Positions 32,917 through 41,306 of a stretch of DNA of 64,000 nt are shown one piece after another. The stretch's first letter is position 1; the number at the start of each line of letters is the position of its first letter. Made by a program: the position numbers and the translations under genes. The notes below the pieces were generated by a model. It ran no database searches and was not told the DNA's origin. It worked only from the letters and a program-made list of their open reading frames with translations. Origin of the DNA: Yinghuangia seranimata (GTDB taxonomy: Bacteria > Actinomycetota > Actinomycetes > Streptomycetales > Streptomycetaceae); NCBI RefSeq assembly GCF_029953285.1, contig NZ_JASAOI010000028.1:1-64000 (forward strand), read 5' to 3'.

Positions 32917-33723
32917 ATGGCGGTCGGCATCGACCTGGGCGGGCGTGCGGCGCTCGTCACCGGCGGCGGGGCGGGCATCGGGCGCGCGGTGTGCGTCCAA
33001 CTCGCCCGCGCGGGAGCGGACGTCGCGGTGGCGGACCTGCGCGGCGCGGCGGCCGAGGAGACCGCCGCCCTGGTGGCCGCCGAGGGCGTGCGCGCCGCCG
33101 CGCTGACCTTCGACGCCACCGACGCGGAGCAGGTCGCCGCGACCGTCGCCGAGGCGGCCGCGCGGCTCGGCGGCCTGGACATCGCGGTCAACAACGTCGG
33201 CATGACCGCGGGCCACGGCACCGCCGCGTTCGTCGACTGGACGCCGCAGGCGGTCCGCGACGTCGTCGGCGTGAACCTGCTGGCCACCGCCTACTCGTGC
33301 CAGGCCGAGGCGCGGGCGATGATCGCCGCCGGACGGGGCGGCTGCATCGTCAACGTCAGCTCCGGGGAGACGACCCGGCCCGCGCCCGGGCTCGCGCCGT
33401 ACGGGGCGGCCAAAGCGGGCGTCAACCACCTGACGCAGACGCTGGCCGTCGAGCTGGCGCCCCACCGGATCCGCGTCAACGCCGTCGCGCCGGGCACGAC
33501 CCTGACCGAGCAGGTCGCGGCGTCGCTGTCGGCGGACTTCCAGGAGGCCCTGCTGCGGTCGGTCCCGCTGGGCGCGCTGTCGCAGCCGGAGGACATGGCC
33601 CGGCTGGTGCTGTTCCTCGCGTCCGACCTGGCGGCGCACACGACGGGACAGTTCGTGCTGTCGGACAACGGGGCCTTCCTGTCGCGGAGCCGTCCTCCGT
33701 ACGAACACAACGCGACCGGCTGA
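32917..33723 (+). CDS. SDR-family oxidoreductase
   Basis: A 268-aa classical short-chain dehydrogenase: AALVTGGGAGIGRAVCVQLA (cofactor), NNVG after strand 4, NVSSGETTRPAPGLAPYGAAKAGVNHL (Ser-Tyr-Lys site) and RVNAVAPGTTLTEQ. Asp after the second strand (VADLRG) suggests NAD(H). Divergent from the UGSC operon across the TTCGAA palindromes, so possibly co-regulated. ATG 32917 chosen; GTG 32908 or 32911 are alternatives because GGTGGAG is only three bases from the ATG. Confidence 0.88.
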   Translation: MAVGIDLGGRAALVTGGGAGIGRAVCVQLARAGADVAVADLRGAAAEETAALVAAEGVRAAALTFDATDAEQVAATVAEAAARLGGLDIAVNNVGMTAGHGTAAFVDWTPQAVRDVVGVNLLATAYSCQAEARAMIAAGRGGCIVNVSSGETTRPAPGLAPYGAAKAGVNHLTQTLAVELAPHRIRVNAVAPGTTLTEQVAASLSADFQEALLRSVPLGALSQPEDMARLVLFLASDLAAHTTGQFVLSDNGAFLSRSRPPYEHNATG

Positions 33724-33786
33724 TGACGATCGTCTTTGGTCTTTGCGAACCTTTTGGCGGATTTCTGCGTCGTTGATCTTTGTGCT

Positions 33787-33792
33787 TATCGT
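33787..33792 (+). promoter_or_regulatory. -10 box TATCGT for a leaderless esterase transcript
   Basis: TATCGT, seven bases, ATG 33800. Same geometry as at 3297 and 15196. Confidence 0.5.
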
Positions 33793-33799
33793 CGACGCC

Positions 33800-34912
33800 A
33801 TGACTGCCCCCCTCCGCCGGGCGACCGCGCCGTCCGCCCGCCGAATACGCCTGCTCGCCGCCGTCGCGGCGGCCACCTCGGCCGCCCTGCTGGCGGCCGG
33901 CTGCTCCGGCGGTTCGTCCGACGGCAAGGGCGCCTCCGACGGGCGGCCGGACGCCAAGGCCGCGCCCGGCGTGTCCGCCCCGGGCACCCCAGGCGGAGCA
34001 CCGGGCGGCTCGACACCCCCGCCGGCGGGCCAGACGTCGGGCACCCCGGCCGCCCCGCCGATGACCGCGCCGCCGTCCCCGACCGGCGCGCCCCAGGCGT
34101 TCTCGACGGTGCTCACGGCCGCCGGGCGGCCGATCCAGCTGACCACGCTGCACGGGCCCAAGTCCGACGTGACCATGAAGGTCTGGATGTGGACGCCCCC
34201 GGAGTACGACGACCCCAAGTACGCCGGCACCCGCTTCCCCGTCCTCTACCTGCTGCCCGGCGGCGAGGGCAACGGCTACAACACGTGGACCGACAACGCC
34301 CAGCTCGGCCTGCAGGACTCCATCGCGGCGATGTCCAAGGCCGGGACGTCCCACCCGTTCATCCTGGTCATGCCGTCGATGCAGCTGGCCAAGAGCGTCG
34401 AGACCGAATGCTCGGACATCCCCGGCCAGCCGAAGGTCGGCACCTGGCTGACCGAGGACGTCCGCGACATGGTCCTCGCCAACTTCCGCGCCAACCCCGA
34501 CCCGAAGGCCTGGGGCATCATGGGCGCGTCGAGCGGCGGCTTCTGCGCGGCGAAGTTCGCCCTCCAGCGCCCCGACCGCTTCTCGGTCGGCGTCCCGATC
34601 GGCGGCTATTTCATCCCCGACTCCAAGCTGTGGGGCGGCAAGACCCCGGCCTGGGAGGCCAACAACCCGAGCCTGCTGGCCGGCAAGGGCGAGTCCTCGG
34701 CCAAGATCCTGATGGTCGTCGGCGGCGCCGAACCCGAAGAACAGCGTGTGGCGAGGAACTTCCTCCCCCTGGTGAAGGCCCCGGCCACCATCGAACAGTG
34801 GAACAACCCCGGCGCGAAGCACCTGACGAAGGACTTCAAAAAGGCCGTCCCGACGGCTTTGGAGTTCCTGACCAAGAACCTGACGGGCCCGACCCCGAAG
34901 CCGACAGGCTGA
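33800..34912 (+). CDS. Alpha/beta-hydrolase (esterase D-like) lipoprotein
   Basis: A 370-aa exported esterase. Signal peptide with lipobox LAAGC (Cys35), then a Pro/Gly/Ala-rich linker of about 80 residues. Hydrolase domain: FPVLYLLPGGEGNGYNTW (oxyanion side), FILVMPSM, WGIMGASSGGFCAAKFAL with nucleophile motif GxSSGG, and KHLTKDF near the end holding a possible catalytic His. The family includes mycolyltransferase-like and feruloyl/S-formylglutathione-type esterases. The frame start at 33743 lies upstream of the promoter and is not used. Confidence 0.87.
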   Translation: MTAPLRRATAPSARRIRLLAAVAAATSAALLAAGCSGGSSDGKGASDGRPDAKAAPGVSAPGTPGGAPGGSTPPPAGQTSGTPAAPPMTAPPSPTGAPQAFSTVLTAAGRPIQLTTLHGPKSDVTMKVWMWTPPEYDDPKYAGTRFPVLYLLPGGEGNGYNTWTDNAQLGLQDSIAAMSKAGTSHPFILVMPSMQLAKSVETECSDIPGQPKVGTWLTEDVRDMVLANFRANPDPKAWGIMGASSGGFCAAKFALQRPDRFSVGVPIGGYFIPDSKLWGGKTPAWEANNPSLLAGKGESSAKILMVVGGAEPEEQRVARNFLPLVKAPATIEQWNNPGAKHLTKDFKKAVPTALEFLTKNLTGPTPKPTG

Positions 34913-34958
34913 CGCCGGGGCGGGCCGAGGAGCCTCGCGGGCGCGGTCACTGGTCTGG

Positions 34959-34996
34959 ACGCCGCCCGCCCGACGGGAGCTGCGGGCGGGCGGCGT
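34959..34996. terminator. Bidirectional terminator
   Basis: Perfect 14-bp stem ACGCCGCCCGCCCG/CGGGCGGGCGGCGT with a 10-nt loop between the convergent esterase and flavoenzyme genes. Confidence 0.85.
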
Positions 34997-35014
34997 GAAT
35001 CTCATGATGGTGTG

Positions 35015-36121
35015 TCAGGCGACCGGGGTCACCACCCGCCCCTCGTGCGCCGGGTAGTCGGTGTAGCCCGCTTCGCCGCCGCCGTAGACGTTTTCGGTGG
35101 CCGGCGGCGCCAGCGGCACGCCCGCGGCCAGCCGCGCGGGCAGGTCCGGGTTGCTGATGAACAGCCGTCCGAACGCGACGAGATCGGCATGCCCCGCGGC
35201 CAGCACGCGCTCGCCGTTTTCCGGGCTGTTCGGCGTCGGCCCGTTGTGGTTGGCGATCAGCGTGCCGTCCCACCGCGGCCGCAGGTCGGCCTGGGCGCCG
35301 TACCGTCCGCGTTCGAGCACGTGCAGGTAGCTCAGCCCGAGCGGCGCGACCGCGGCGACCAGTGCCCGGTAGGTCTCCTGCGCGTCGGCCTCGGCGAGTT
35401 GGTTCTCGTCGTTGTCCGGCGACACCCGCAGCCCGACCCGGTCCGCACCGACCGCGCCCGCCACGGCCTCGACCACCTCGACGGGGAACCGCAGCCGTCC
35501 GGTGAGCGAACCGCCGTACGCGTCCCCGCGCACGTTGCTGTTCTCGGCCAGGAACTGCTGCAGCAGATATCCGTTCGCGCTGTGGATCTCGACACCGTCG
35601 AACCCGGCCGCCACCGCGTTTTCCGCCGCCGCCGCGAACGCCTCGACGACGCCCGCGATTTCACGCACCGTCAGGGCGCGCGGCGTGACGTGGTCGAGCA
35701 GCCCGTCCCGCGTGAAGATCTGCGCGTTGTCGATCCGTACCGCCGAGGGCGCCACCGGCAGTTCGCCGCCGAGCGTCGTCGGGTGCGTCATGCGCCCGAC
35801 GTGCCACAGCTGCGCGTAGATGGTGCCACCCACCTCGTGCACGGCCTCGGTCACGGCGCGCCACCCGGCGACCTGGTCGGCGGTCCGCAGGCTCGGAATG
35901 CCCGGCCCGGCCTTGCCGAGCGGGTCGACGTACACGCCTTCGGTGATCAGCAGCCCGGCCCCGGCCCGCTGTCGGTAGTAGGTCGGCGCCAGCGGGCTCG
36001 GCACGCCGGTCCCGTCGTCCGCCCGCCCGCGGGTCATGGGTGCGAGCGCGATGCGGTTGGCGAGGTCGAGGCGGTCGCGGCGGTACGGGGTGAGCAGCGC
36101 GTTCGACACGGTGTCGTCCAT
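35015..36121 (-). CDS. NADH:flavin oxidoreductase of the old yellow enzyme family
   Basis: A 368-aa FMN enzyme. LLTPYRRDRLDLANRIALAPMTRGRAD opens the TIM barrel; GTIYAQLWHVGRMTHP, AGFDGVEIHSANGYLLQQFL (substrate/FMN His-Asn), YGGSLTGRLRFPVEVV and LVAFGRLFISNPDLPARL are all family landmarks. It reduces activated alkenes or nitro compounds with NAD(P)H. ATG 36121 was chosen because the frame upstream lacks family similarity. Downstream partner of the RidA gene with a 46-bp gap, under the MarR gene's likely control. Confidence 0.92.
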   Translation of the reverse strand: MDDTVSNALLTPYRRDRLDLANRIALAPMTRGRADDGTGVPSPLAPTYYRQRAGAGLLITEGVYVDPLGKAGPGIPSLRTADQVAGWRAVTEAVHEVGGTIYAQLWHVGRMTHPTTLGGELPVAPSAVRIDNAQIFTRDGLLDHVTPRALTVREIAGVVEAFAAAAENAVAAGFDGVEIHSANGYLLQQFLAENSNVRGDAYGGSLTGRLRFPVEVVEAVAGAVGADRVGLRVSPDNDENQLAEADAQETYRALVAAVAPLGLSYLHVLERGRYGAQADLRPRWDGTLIANHNGPTPNSPENGERVLAAGHADLVAFGRLFISNPDLPARLAAGVPLAPPATENVYGGGEAGYTDYPAHEGRVVTPVA

Positions 36122-36167
36122 CCTTCGAAGTCCTCGTTCCTTAAGGGTGGTTGCTGCGGACGAACCG

Positions 36168-36602
36168 TCAGCGCGCGCCGGCACCGCGGTCGACGGCGGT
36201 GACCTCGACCTCGATCAGCCAGTCCGGCTGCGCGAGCGAGACGACCTCCAGGAGGGTGTCGGCCGGATACGGCTTGCTGAGGAACTCCTCGCGCAGCTGG
36301 ATGACTTCGTCGAGGTGCACGGCCATGTCGCGGACGAAGACGCCGACCTTGACGACGTCGGCCAGCGTCGCGCCGGCCTCGGCGAGCACGGTCTGGAGGT
36401 TCCGGAACGCCTGGCGGCCCTGCTCGAGGAACCCGCCTTCGACCGTCTTCCCGGACGCGTCGAACCCGGCCTGCCCGGACACGTAGATGAGCCCGCCGGC
36501 CCGGATGGCCTGGGAGATGTTGTACGGCTCGTACCAGTCCGGCGTCGTGGCGACCTTCTCGATCGTGGTGCCGGCGGGGGTCACTTCGAGCTGCGGGGAC
36601 AT
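36168..36602 (-). CDS. RidA/YjgF/Rid-family protein
   Basis: A 144-aa member of the Rid family (enamine/imine deaminase fold). YNISQAIRAGGLIYVSGQAGFDASGKTVEGGFLEQGRQAFRNLQTVLAEAGATLADVVKVGVFVRDM is characteristic. The catalytic Arg common in true RidA (near the C-terminus) is not clearly present, so a specialised Rid subtype is likely. GAGGAG lies before ATG 36602. First gene of a two-gene operon with an old-yellow-enzyme homologue, divergent from a MarR gene. Confidence 0.9.
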   Translation of the reverse strand: MSPQLEVTPAGTTIEKVATTPDWYEPYNISQAIRAGGLIYVSGQAGFDASGKTVEGGFLEQGRQAFRNLQTVLAEAGATLADVVKVGVFVRDMAVHLDEVIQLREEFLSKPYPADTLLEVVSLAQPDWLIEVEVTAVDRGAGAR

Positions 36603-36626
36603 GGCGCTCTCCTCGTCACTGCCTAG

Positions 36627-36683
36627 ATGCATGTGCCTGCATTTATTGCTTGCGCATGCATATGTTGCGCACGCATGTAAGAT
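36627..36683. promoter_or_regulatory. Divergent promoter/operator between ridA and marR genes
   Basis: Inverted repeat ATGCA-6-TGCAT (36627-36642) and a 21-bp segment TGCGCA..TGCGCA (36651-36671), then -10 TAAGAT (36678-36683) for the rightward MarR gene. Multiple ATGCAT/GCGCAT words in an A/T-richer stretch suggest a MarR autoregulatory operator. Confidence 0.55.
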
Positions 36684-36713
36684 CGTGTCAACAGCGAGCG
36701 TGAGGAGGGCCGC

Positions 36714-37175
36714 ATGAGCGCCACCGCAGCGGACCCGGAGACCGTCGAAGCGGGCACCGGCATGGACCCGCGCAAATGGGACGCCCTCATCACCCTCCAC
36801 GCCCGCGTCGAACACGAGCTCGGGCGCGCGCTCCAGCGCAGCCACAACCTGGGCCTGTCCGAATACCGCGCGCTGTGCCACCTCACCGTCGCCGACGACG
36901 GCGAACTGCGCATGCAGGAACTCGCCGACCGCATCGGCCTCAACCAGAGCTCCGTCAGCCGCCTCGTCGCGCGCCTCGAGGCCGACGGGCTCTCCCGCCG
37001 CGACCTGTGTCCCAAGGATCGGCGCGGCGTCTACACCGTCGTGACCGACGAGGGCCGCGCCCGGCACGCCGAGGCCGCGCCCACGTACCGCACGACCCTC
37101 GACGAGGCGCTCACCAAGGCGGCCGCCGACCTGGGGCTCACCGAGACCGTCGACGTCCTGCGCGCCTGCCGCTGA
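36714..37175 (+). CDS. MarR-family transcriptional regulator
   Basis: A 153-aa winged-helix regulator: LRMQELADRIGLNQSSVSRLVARLEADGLSRRDLCPKDRRGVYTVVTDEGRARH is the DNA-binding domain (about residues 65-120). GAGGAGGG precedes ATG 36714. Divergent from the RidA/OYE operon; the shared intergenic palindromes make it their probable repressor, perhaps sensing an electrophile the flavoenzyme reduces. Confidence 0.92.
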   Translation: MSATAADPETVEAGTGMDPRKWDALITLHARVEHELGRALQRSHNLGLSEYRALCHLTVADDGELRMQELADRIGLNQSSVSRLVARLEADGLSRRDLCPKDRRGVYTVVTDEGRARHAEAAPTYRTTLDEALTKAAADLGLTETVDVLRACR

Positions 37176-37190
37176 GCCGGCCCCGCTCGG

Positions 37191-37646
37191 TCAGTGCCCG
37201 AACCGCAGCACGCCGAGCGCTGCCAGCAGCAACGCCACCAGCGTGAACAGCGCGCTCGCGGCACCCGCGCCGACCAGCCCGGGGTGGACCCGACGCCGTT
37301 CCTTCCGCAAGTCCGGTCTTTCTGACGGGTGTTCCGGCATCCCCTCCACCACGGACGCCCCCGTCGTCCCCGAGCCCTCCGTCGACTCCGCCTTCGCCAT
37401 CTCCAGAAGCGCCCGCAGCGGCACCGGATCCAGCTCCGCCGCCACCGCGAACGCGTCCAACGCGAACGGCGTCACCAGCCGCGAACCGCTCAGCCACCGC
37501 TGCCACGACGCCCGGCTGTAGTGCGTCAGCGCCGCCAAATCCGAGAGCGACAGCCCGCGTTCGTCCTTCGCCCCGCGCATCCGCTCCACCAAGAGCCGTG
37601 CCGGGCCTGAAAGTTCCTCGGGCAGGGGTTTCCACACCGATCCCAT
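37191..37646 (-). CDS. XRE-type HTH protein with C-terminal membrane anchor
   Basis: A 151-aa protein. The N-terminal helix-turn-helix resembles the actinobacterial XRE group (ERGLSLSDLAALTHYSRASWQRWLSGSRLVTPFALDAFAVAAEL, about residues 29-73). A Glu/Lys-rich linker follows, then one transmembrane helix (GAASALFTLVALLLAALGVLRF, about residues 127-148) at the very C-terminus. A membrane-tethered DNA-binding protein is thus expected. GAGG upstream of ATG 37646. Convergent with the MarR gene (15-bp gap). Confidence 0.8.
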   Translation of the reverse strand: MGSVWKPLPEELSGPARLLVERMRGAKDERGLSLSDLAALTHYSRASWQRWLSGSRLVTPFALDAFAVAAELDPVPLRALLEMAKAESTEGSGTTGASVVEGMPEHPSERPDLRKERRRVHPGLVGAGAASALFTLVALLLAALGVLRFGH

Positions 37647-37950
37647 CGGACCTCATGAAGCCGCAGGAGGCGCGCGTGCATGGACGTCAGGTGAACATGC
37701 GGAAACCCCGGGGAACGGCCGTGCATCGTACCGGAATCGACGCGTTCCAACCCGGTTGGTCCGTACCCCGACGCCGCCTTGAGACATCCCAAACCGCAGG
37801 TCAGCGCGCCGTGGGACGGGGAGGCGTCCCACACCGCCATTCCAGCATCGATCTTGGCCGGAGACGTCCTCCAGGCTTGATCACGTGGCGGCGGGAAACC
37901 TCCCCGTTCGTCGTTCAACCCCCAAGCCCCTGACCACGAAGGCGATTTCC
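37647..37950. other. 304-bp divergent gap before the cell-wall protein gene
   Basis: No gene recognised. Contains an 8-bp perfect hairpin GTGGGACG/CGTCCCAC (37811-37832) about 120 bp before the rightward start. Codon use in the long open frames here is not coding-like. Confidence 0.45.
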
Positions 37951-38331
37951 ATGCAGATCAAGAAGAAGGCCGTCGGCTTCGCCGTCGCCGCCGCGCTCAT
38001 GGCGGGCGTCGGCGCCGTCGCCACCGCCGGCACCGCGTCGGCCGCCGGCACCTACGACTGCGGCGACGGCTACACGATCGACGGCACCGGCTACTACACG
38101 TACGGCTTCTCGTACACGCTGACCAAGGTCCCCTCCTACAACGGCTGGAGCTGGGACAACGCCGAGGCCCAGTGCCTCCTCGACTCGGTCGGCTACAACC
38201 TGTCCGTCGACGGCTGGTACGGCTACAACACCAAGAACGCCGTCGCCGACTTCCAGCGCCGCCACGGCCTTTACCCCGACGGCTACCTCGGCCCGAAGAC
38301 CTGGCCGGTCCTGCGCGCCTTCGCGCACTGA
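37951..38331 (+). CDS. Secreted peptidoglycan-binding domain protein
   Basis: A 126-aa secreted protein. KKKAVGFAVAAALMAGVGAVATAGTASAA is a Sec signal with cleavage after ASA. Mature part has a Tyr/Gly-rich N-terminal segment, then one PG-binding-1 domain: AQCLLDSVGYNLSVDGWYGYNTKNAVADFQRRHGLYPDGYLGPKTWPVL (about residues 70-120). Two cysteines (Cys38 region and Cys72 region) could form a disulfide. No catalytic domain, so it probably binds cell wall as an accessory factor. The earlier in-frame start at 37885 would destroy the signal peptide. Confidence 0.88.
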   Translation: MQIKKKAVGFAVAAALMAGVGAVATAGTASAAGTYDCGDGYTIDGTGYYTYGFSYTLTKVPSYNGWSWDNAEAQCLLDSVGYNLSVDGWYGYNTKNAVADFQRRHGLYPDGYLGPKTWPVLRAFAH

Positions 38332-38345
38332 GCCACACCCCACCG

Positions 38346-38377
38346 CCGCCCCGCCCGAGCGACCCCGGGCGGGGCGG
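38346..38377. terminator. Terminator hairpin
   Basis: Perfect 12-bp stem CCGCCCCGCCCG/CGGGCGGGGCGG, 8-nt loop, 14 nt after the preceding stop and before the convergent MarR gene. Confidence 0.8.
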
Positions 38378-38469
38378 CCCCGGCGCGTCCTGGGCCGCCC
38401 GACCAGCGCGCCCGGGGCGAAGGCCCAACTCCCAGCAAAATCAGCCGCGTTAGCCGCCTGAGCGCGCCA

Positions 38470-38991
38470 TCAATAACCCTGAGCGGCGCCCTTCAAAACC
38501 CTCATCGCCCGCGCAAACGCCCCAACTCCATCCCCCAACGCGGCGAAGAACGCCGCGTCGCACGCCTCCACAACCGCCACCGCCTGGTCCGCCAGAGCCC
38601 GCCCCTCGGCCGTCACCGCCAGCGCACGCGCGCGGCCGTCGTGCGGATGAGGCATGCGTTCGACCAGCCCGCGCGACTCGAGCGTCCGCAGCACCTGCGA
38701 CGTCATCATCGGATCCGTGGACGCGTGGTCCGCCAGCCGCTTCTGCGTGACCGGCCCCTCGGCCTGCAACCAGCTCAGCGAGGCCAGCAGCACGAACTGC
38801 ACATGCGTCAGCTCGTACGGCTTGAGCGCCGCCCGCTGCGCCGCCTGCCAGCGGTTGGTCACCTGCCACAACAGCAGCCCCGGGCTCTCCTCCGCATGAG
38901 CGAACCCGCTGGCCAGCCGGCGAACCCCGTGCGGCCCCCGGCCCTCGCCGGCTGCCGCGTCGTCCGACCCCTGTGCCCCGCGCGCGCTCAT
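38470..38991 (-). CDS. MarR-family transcriptional regulator
   Basis: A 173-aa winged-helix regulator: KPYELTHVQFVLLASLSWLQAEGPVTQKRLADHASTDPMMTSQVLRTLESRGLVERMPHPHDGRARALAVTAEGRAL is unmistakable MarR (helices plus wing, about residues 48-125). The ATG overlaps the stop of the EVE gene upstream (ATGA), so the two proteins are made together. Local role probably linked to the EVE protein. Confidence 0.92.
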   Translation of the reverse strand: MSARGAQGSDDAAAGEGRGPHGVRRLASGFAHAEESPGLLLWQVTNRWQAAQRAALKPYELTHVQFVLLASLSWLQAEGPVTQKRLADHASTDPMMTSQVLRTLESRGLVERMPHPHDGRARALAVTAEGRALADQAVAVVEACDAAFFAALGDGVGAFARAMRVLKGAAQGY

Positions 38992-39497
38992 CCCTCGACC
39001 ATAGCCGCACTGATCAGCGCGAAGTCCTCCGTACTCAGCTCCACCAACCCGCGCCGCAGCTGGTACCCCCAGTTCGGCCCGGCCGTCAGTGCCAACTCCC
39101 CACCGAACTCCGCGACTCCGACCTCCGTCGCCCCACCGACGTACTCGACCCGCCGCCGCCACGGCTTGAACTCACCCTCGTCCGCCTGCCACACGACCTC
39201 ATCGACCACCCGCCCGACAGCCGTGAACGCCTGCAACGGCGCCCCACCCCGCAACGCCGTCCGCGGCGAGTAATACACCAGCCAGTCCCCAGCACTCATC
39301 CGCAGCAACGGCGCCTTCTTCCCATGCCCCAACTGCGCAATCCCGCGCTCCACCCCCCGCCACACATGCTCCCGACACACCACCCCGACCCAAGCCCGCC
39401 CACCCCCGAGCGAGACCCCGCCCCCCGAGGCCCCGTCCACACCCCTCGCCCCGACCCCCGCGATCTCCAGCTCCAGCTGCCGCTGCATCATCTCCAT
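38988..39497 (-). CDS. EVE-domain protein
   Basis: A 169-aa protein. RAWVGVVCREHVWRGVERGIAQLGHGKKAPLLRMSAGDWLVYYSPRTALRGGAPLQAFTAVGRV is the EVE fold (PUA/YTH-like), typically binding modified bases in DNA or RNA. The rest (EYVGGATEVGVAEFG, LSTEDFALISAAM) completes the domain. The true start is uncertain: ATG 39497 follows CATAGT by six bases (leaderless geometry); ATG 39491/39488 are alternatives, with GGAG too close for a normal ribosome site. Overlaps the MarR start. EVE genes are common near restriction and other defence genes, though none is recognised here. Confidence 0.85.
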   Translation of the reverse strand: MEMMQRQLELEIAGVGARGVDGASGGGVSLGGGRAWVGVVCREHVWRGVERGIAQLGHGKKAPLLRMSAGDWLVYYSPRTALRGGAPLQAFTAVGRVVDEVVWQADEGEFKPWRRRVEYVGGATEVGVAEFGGELALTAGPNWGYQLRRGLVELSTEDFALISAAMVEG

Positions 39498-39619
39498 GCA
39501 TTTACTATGCGCGCTTACTATCTCCCCAGTCAACGGCCTTCCAACAACCACCCACACGACGGGCACCCGCCCCCCAACCGGCCGCCCCCGCCGTCGCATC
39601 CACCCCGCGATCAGCGTGA

Positions 39620-40096
39620 TCAGCGTTGACTCCCACCCCCACCCACCAACGCCTCCACCTCAACCACCAGCGCACTCATCTCGGCCCCCGCCTCCACCAC
39701 CGTCGTCACCTCAGCCCGCCACACCTCACCCCCAGCACCGCGCCCCATGACCGCCCACGTAATGGCCACATGCCCGCCGCTCCGAAACACCGCCGACGCC
39801 GTAAGCTCCCGCCCCCAAGACCCCCACGTCCGCGCCCCCTCCCACCCGCGAAACCCCTCGGCCAACTCCCCGAGAAACTCCGCCAACCCCCCAGCCCCAG
39901 CCGAAGTCGCCACCCGGACACGCGCACTCAACCCAACATCACTAACCGTCGCGACCAGGGTCGTCACATACTCATCCCCCTCCTCCCACCCCAACCTCAA
40001 CGCCCCCTGCTGAGGCCCCCCACCAACGACCAACTCTCCCGAATCCCACATGACTCGCGAGCCTAGCCACCGCCACCGAAACGACCGGTCCGCCAT
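39620..40096 (-). CDS. DUF6228-type protein
   Basis: A 158-aa protein matching my recollection of DUF6228: LRLGWEEGDEYVTTLVATVSDVGLSARVRVATSAGAGGLAEFLGELAEGFRGWEGARTWGSWGRELTASAVFRSGGHVAITWAV. The WRGAR-like and SGGHVALTW motifs are diagnostic. Function unknown; such proteins occur singly in actinobacterial accessory regions. The start is ambiguous: ATG 40096 used, GTG 40138 and ATG 40051 also possible. Not coupled to its neighbours. Confidence 0.7.
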   Translation of the reverse strand: MADRSFRWRWLGSRVMWDSGELVVGGGPQQGALRLGWEEGDEYVTTLVATVSDVGLSARVRVATSAGAGGLAEFLGELAEGFRGWEGARTWGSWGRELTASAVFRSGGHVAITWAVMGRGAGGEVWRAEVTTVVEAGAEMSALVVEVEALVGGGGSQR

Positions 40097-40162
40097 CGTG
40101 CGCCCCGACCGATCGCCCCCGCCTGCCGTCAAGGCCACTCCGTCGATGCCTTCGTCGGATTC

Positions 40163-41296
40163 TCAGTCGAGCCGGTCAACAAGGATCATCGCCACGTCGT
40201 CCCCCAAGCGGCCTTGCGTGTGACGAAGCAATGCCTTGTGCAGCTCCTCCAGGAAATCCGGCGGGGTGCAAGCGCTTGCCGCTTCCATGGCCTCGGACAG
40301 GGAAAAGAATTCACTGTCTTGATTGCGGGCTTCGATCACGCCGTCGGTGTACAGCAGCAGTCGGTCGCCGGGCGCGAACGAATAGCTCGCCGCCTTGGCG
40401 GGAGGGCCGGTGACCAGGTCTTCCAGCCCGAGGGGCGGTTCTGTTGAGGTGGGTACCAAAGCCTGCACCCTGCCCTGGTGCAGCATCAGCGGCGCCGGGT
40501 GGCCATGGTTGACCAGCTCCACCACGTGGTCGTCGGGCACCTGAGCCACGATCACGGTGACGAACGATTCCGTCGGGTCCTTCTCGTCGTCCTGACTCGT
40601 CCCCAGCGGCATGGCACGCTCCCGTCGCAGCGCCGCCGCGCAGTGGTCGATGACCTCCAACAGGTCATCCTCATAGTGCACGGCCTCCCGGAAGGCGCTC
40701 AGCACAGCCGCGGCCGAGCGAACCGCGGGCAGCCCCTTGCCCCGTACGTCCCCTACGATCATCCGCACCCCGTACCGCGTCTCCACAGCCTCGTACAGGT
40801 CACCGCCAATCTGCGCGCCGGCCTCTGCCGCGAGGTACATGCTCGCCGTCCGCACCGAACCCAGCCGGTCGGGAACCGGCCGCAGAAGGACGCTTTGCGC
40901 CGCCGCGGAAATTCGGCGTACCTGGTTGAGTTCACTCTGCCTGCGCGAATGCATCGCGCTACTGGTCGCGATACTCGCTGCGGACACCAGGAAAATCGCC
41001 AGGAAATTGGTGTAGACCTGCTGCGTGCCCCACGCCTGGTTGTAGGTGGCAGTAGTCACGCTGACAGCCAGAGCGACAGCCGCTGCCGAAATAGTTCCTT
41101 TAGGCCCCATCGTCACCGCAGCCAGCGCCGGCGTCGCGGTCAGGAGAGGACCGGTGTACAGAAAGTGTGCGGGTGAAAGTTCAATCCCCACCACAAGCAG
41201 CGCGATCGCGAACGGCACACACCGTGCGACCACGAACAGGAGCCGATTGTGACTACCCGCTCCTGATCGTCGAGCCGAACGGAAGAGCGACCGCAT
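40163..41296 (-). CDS. Membrane-anchored PP2C/SpoIIE-type serine phosphatase
   Basis: A 377-aa protein with a membrane region of about four helices (residues 18-115: FAIALLVVGIELSPAHFLYTGPLL, LAAVTMGPKGTISAAAVALAVSVT, NFLAIFLVSAASIATSS), then a SpoIIE-type phosphatase domain: AGAQIGGDLYEAVETRYGVRMIVGDVRGKGLPAVRSAAAVL, HPAPLMLHQGRV, LLLYTDGVIEARN and LGDDVAMILV hold the metal-binding aspartates. Probably a regulator of anti-sigma/anti-anti-sigma signalling at the membrane; no partner gene adjoins. TAAGGC followed by seven bases precedes ATG 41296, so possibly leaderless. Confidence 0.92.
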   Translation of the reverse strand: MRSLFRSARRSGAGSHNRLLFVVARCVPFAIALLVVGIELSPAHFLYTGPLLTATPALAAVTMGPKGTISAAAVALAVSVTTATYNQAWGTQQVYTNFLAIFLVSAASIATSSAMHSRRQSELNQVRRISAAAQSVLLRPVPDRLGSVRTASMYLAAEAGAQIGGDLYEAVETRYGVRMIVGDVRGKGLPAVRSAAAVLSAFREAVHYEDDLLEVIDHCAAALRRERAMPLGTSQDDEKDPTESFVTVIVAQVPDDHVVELVNHGHPAPLMLHQGRVQALVPTSTEPPLGLEDLVTGPPAKAASYSFAPGDRLLLYTDGVIEARNQDSEFFSLSEAMEAASACTPPDFLEELHKALLRHTQGRLGDDVAMILVDRLD

Positions 41297-41306
41297 GACT
41301 ACAGCC

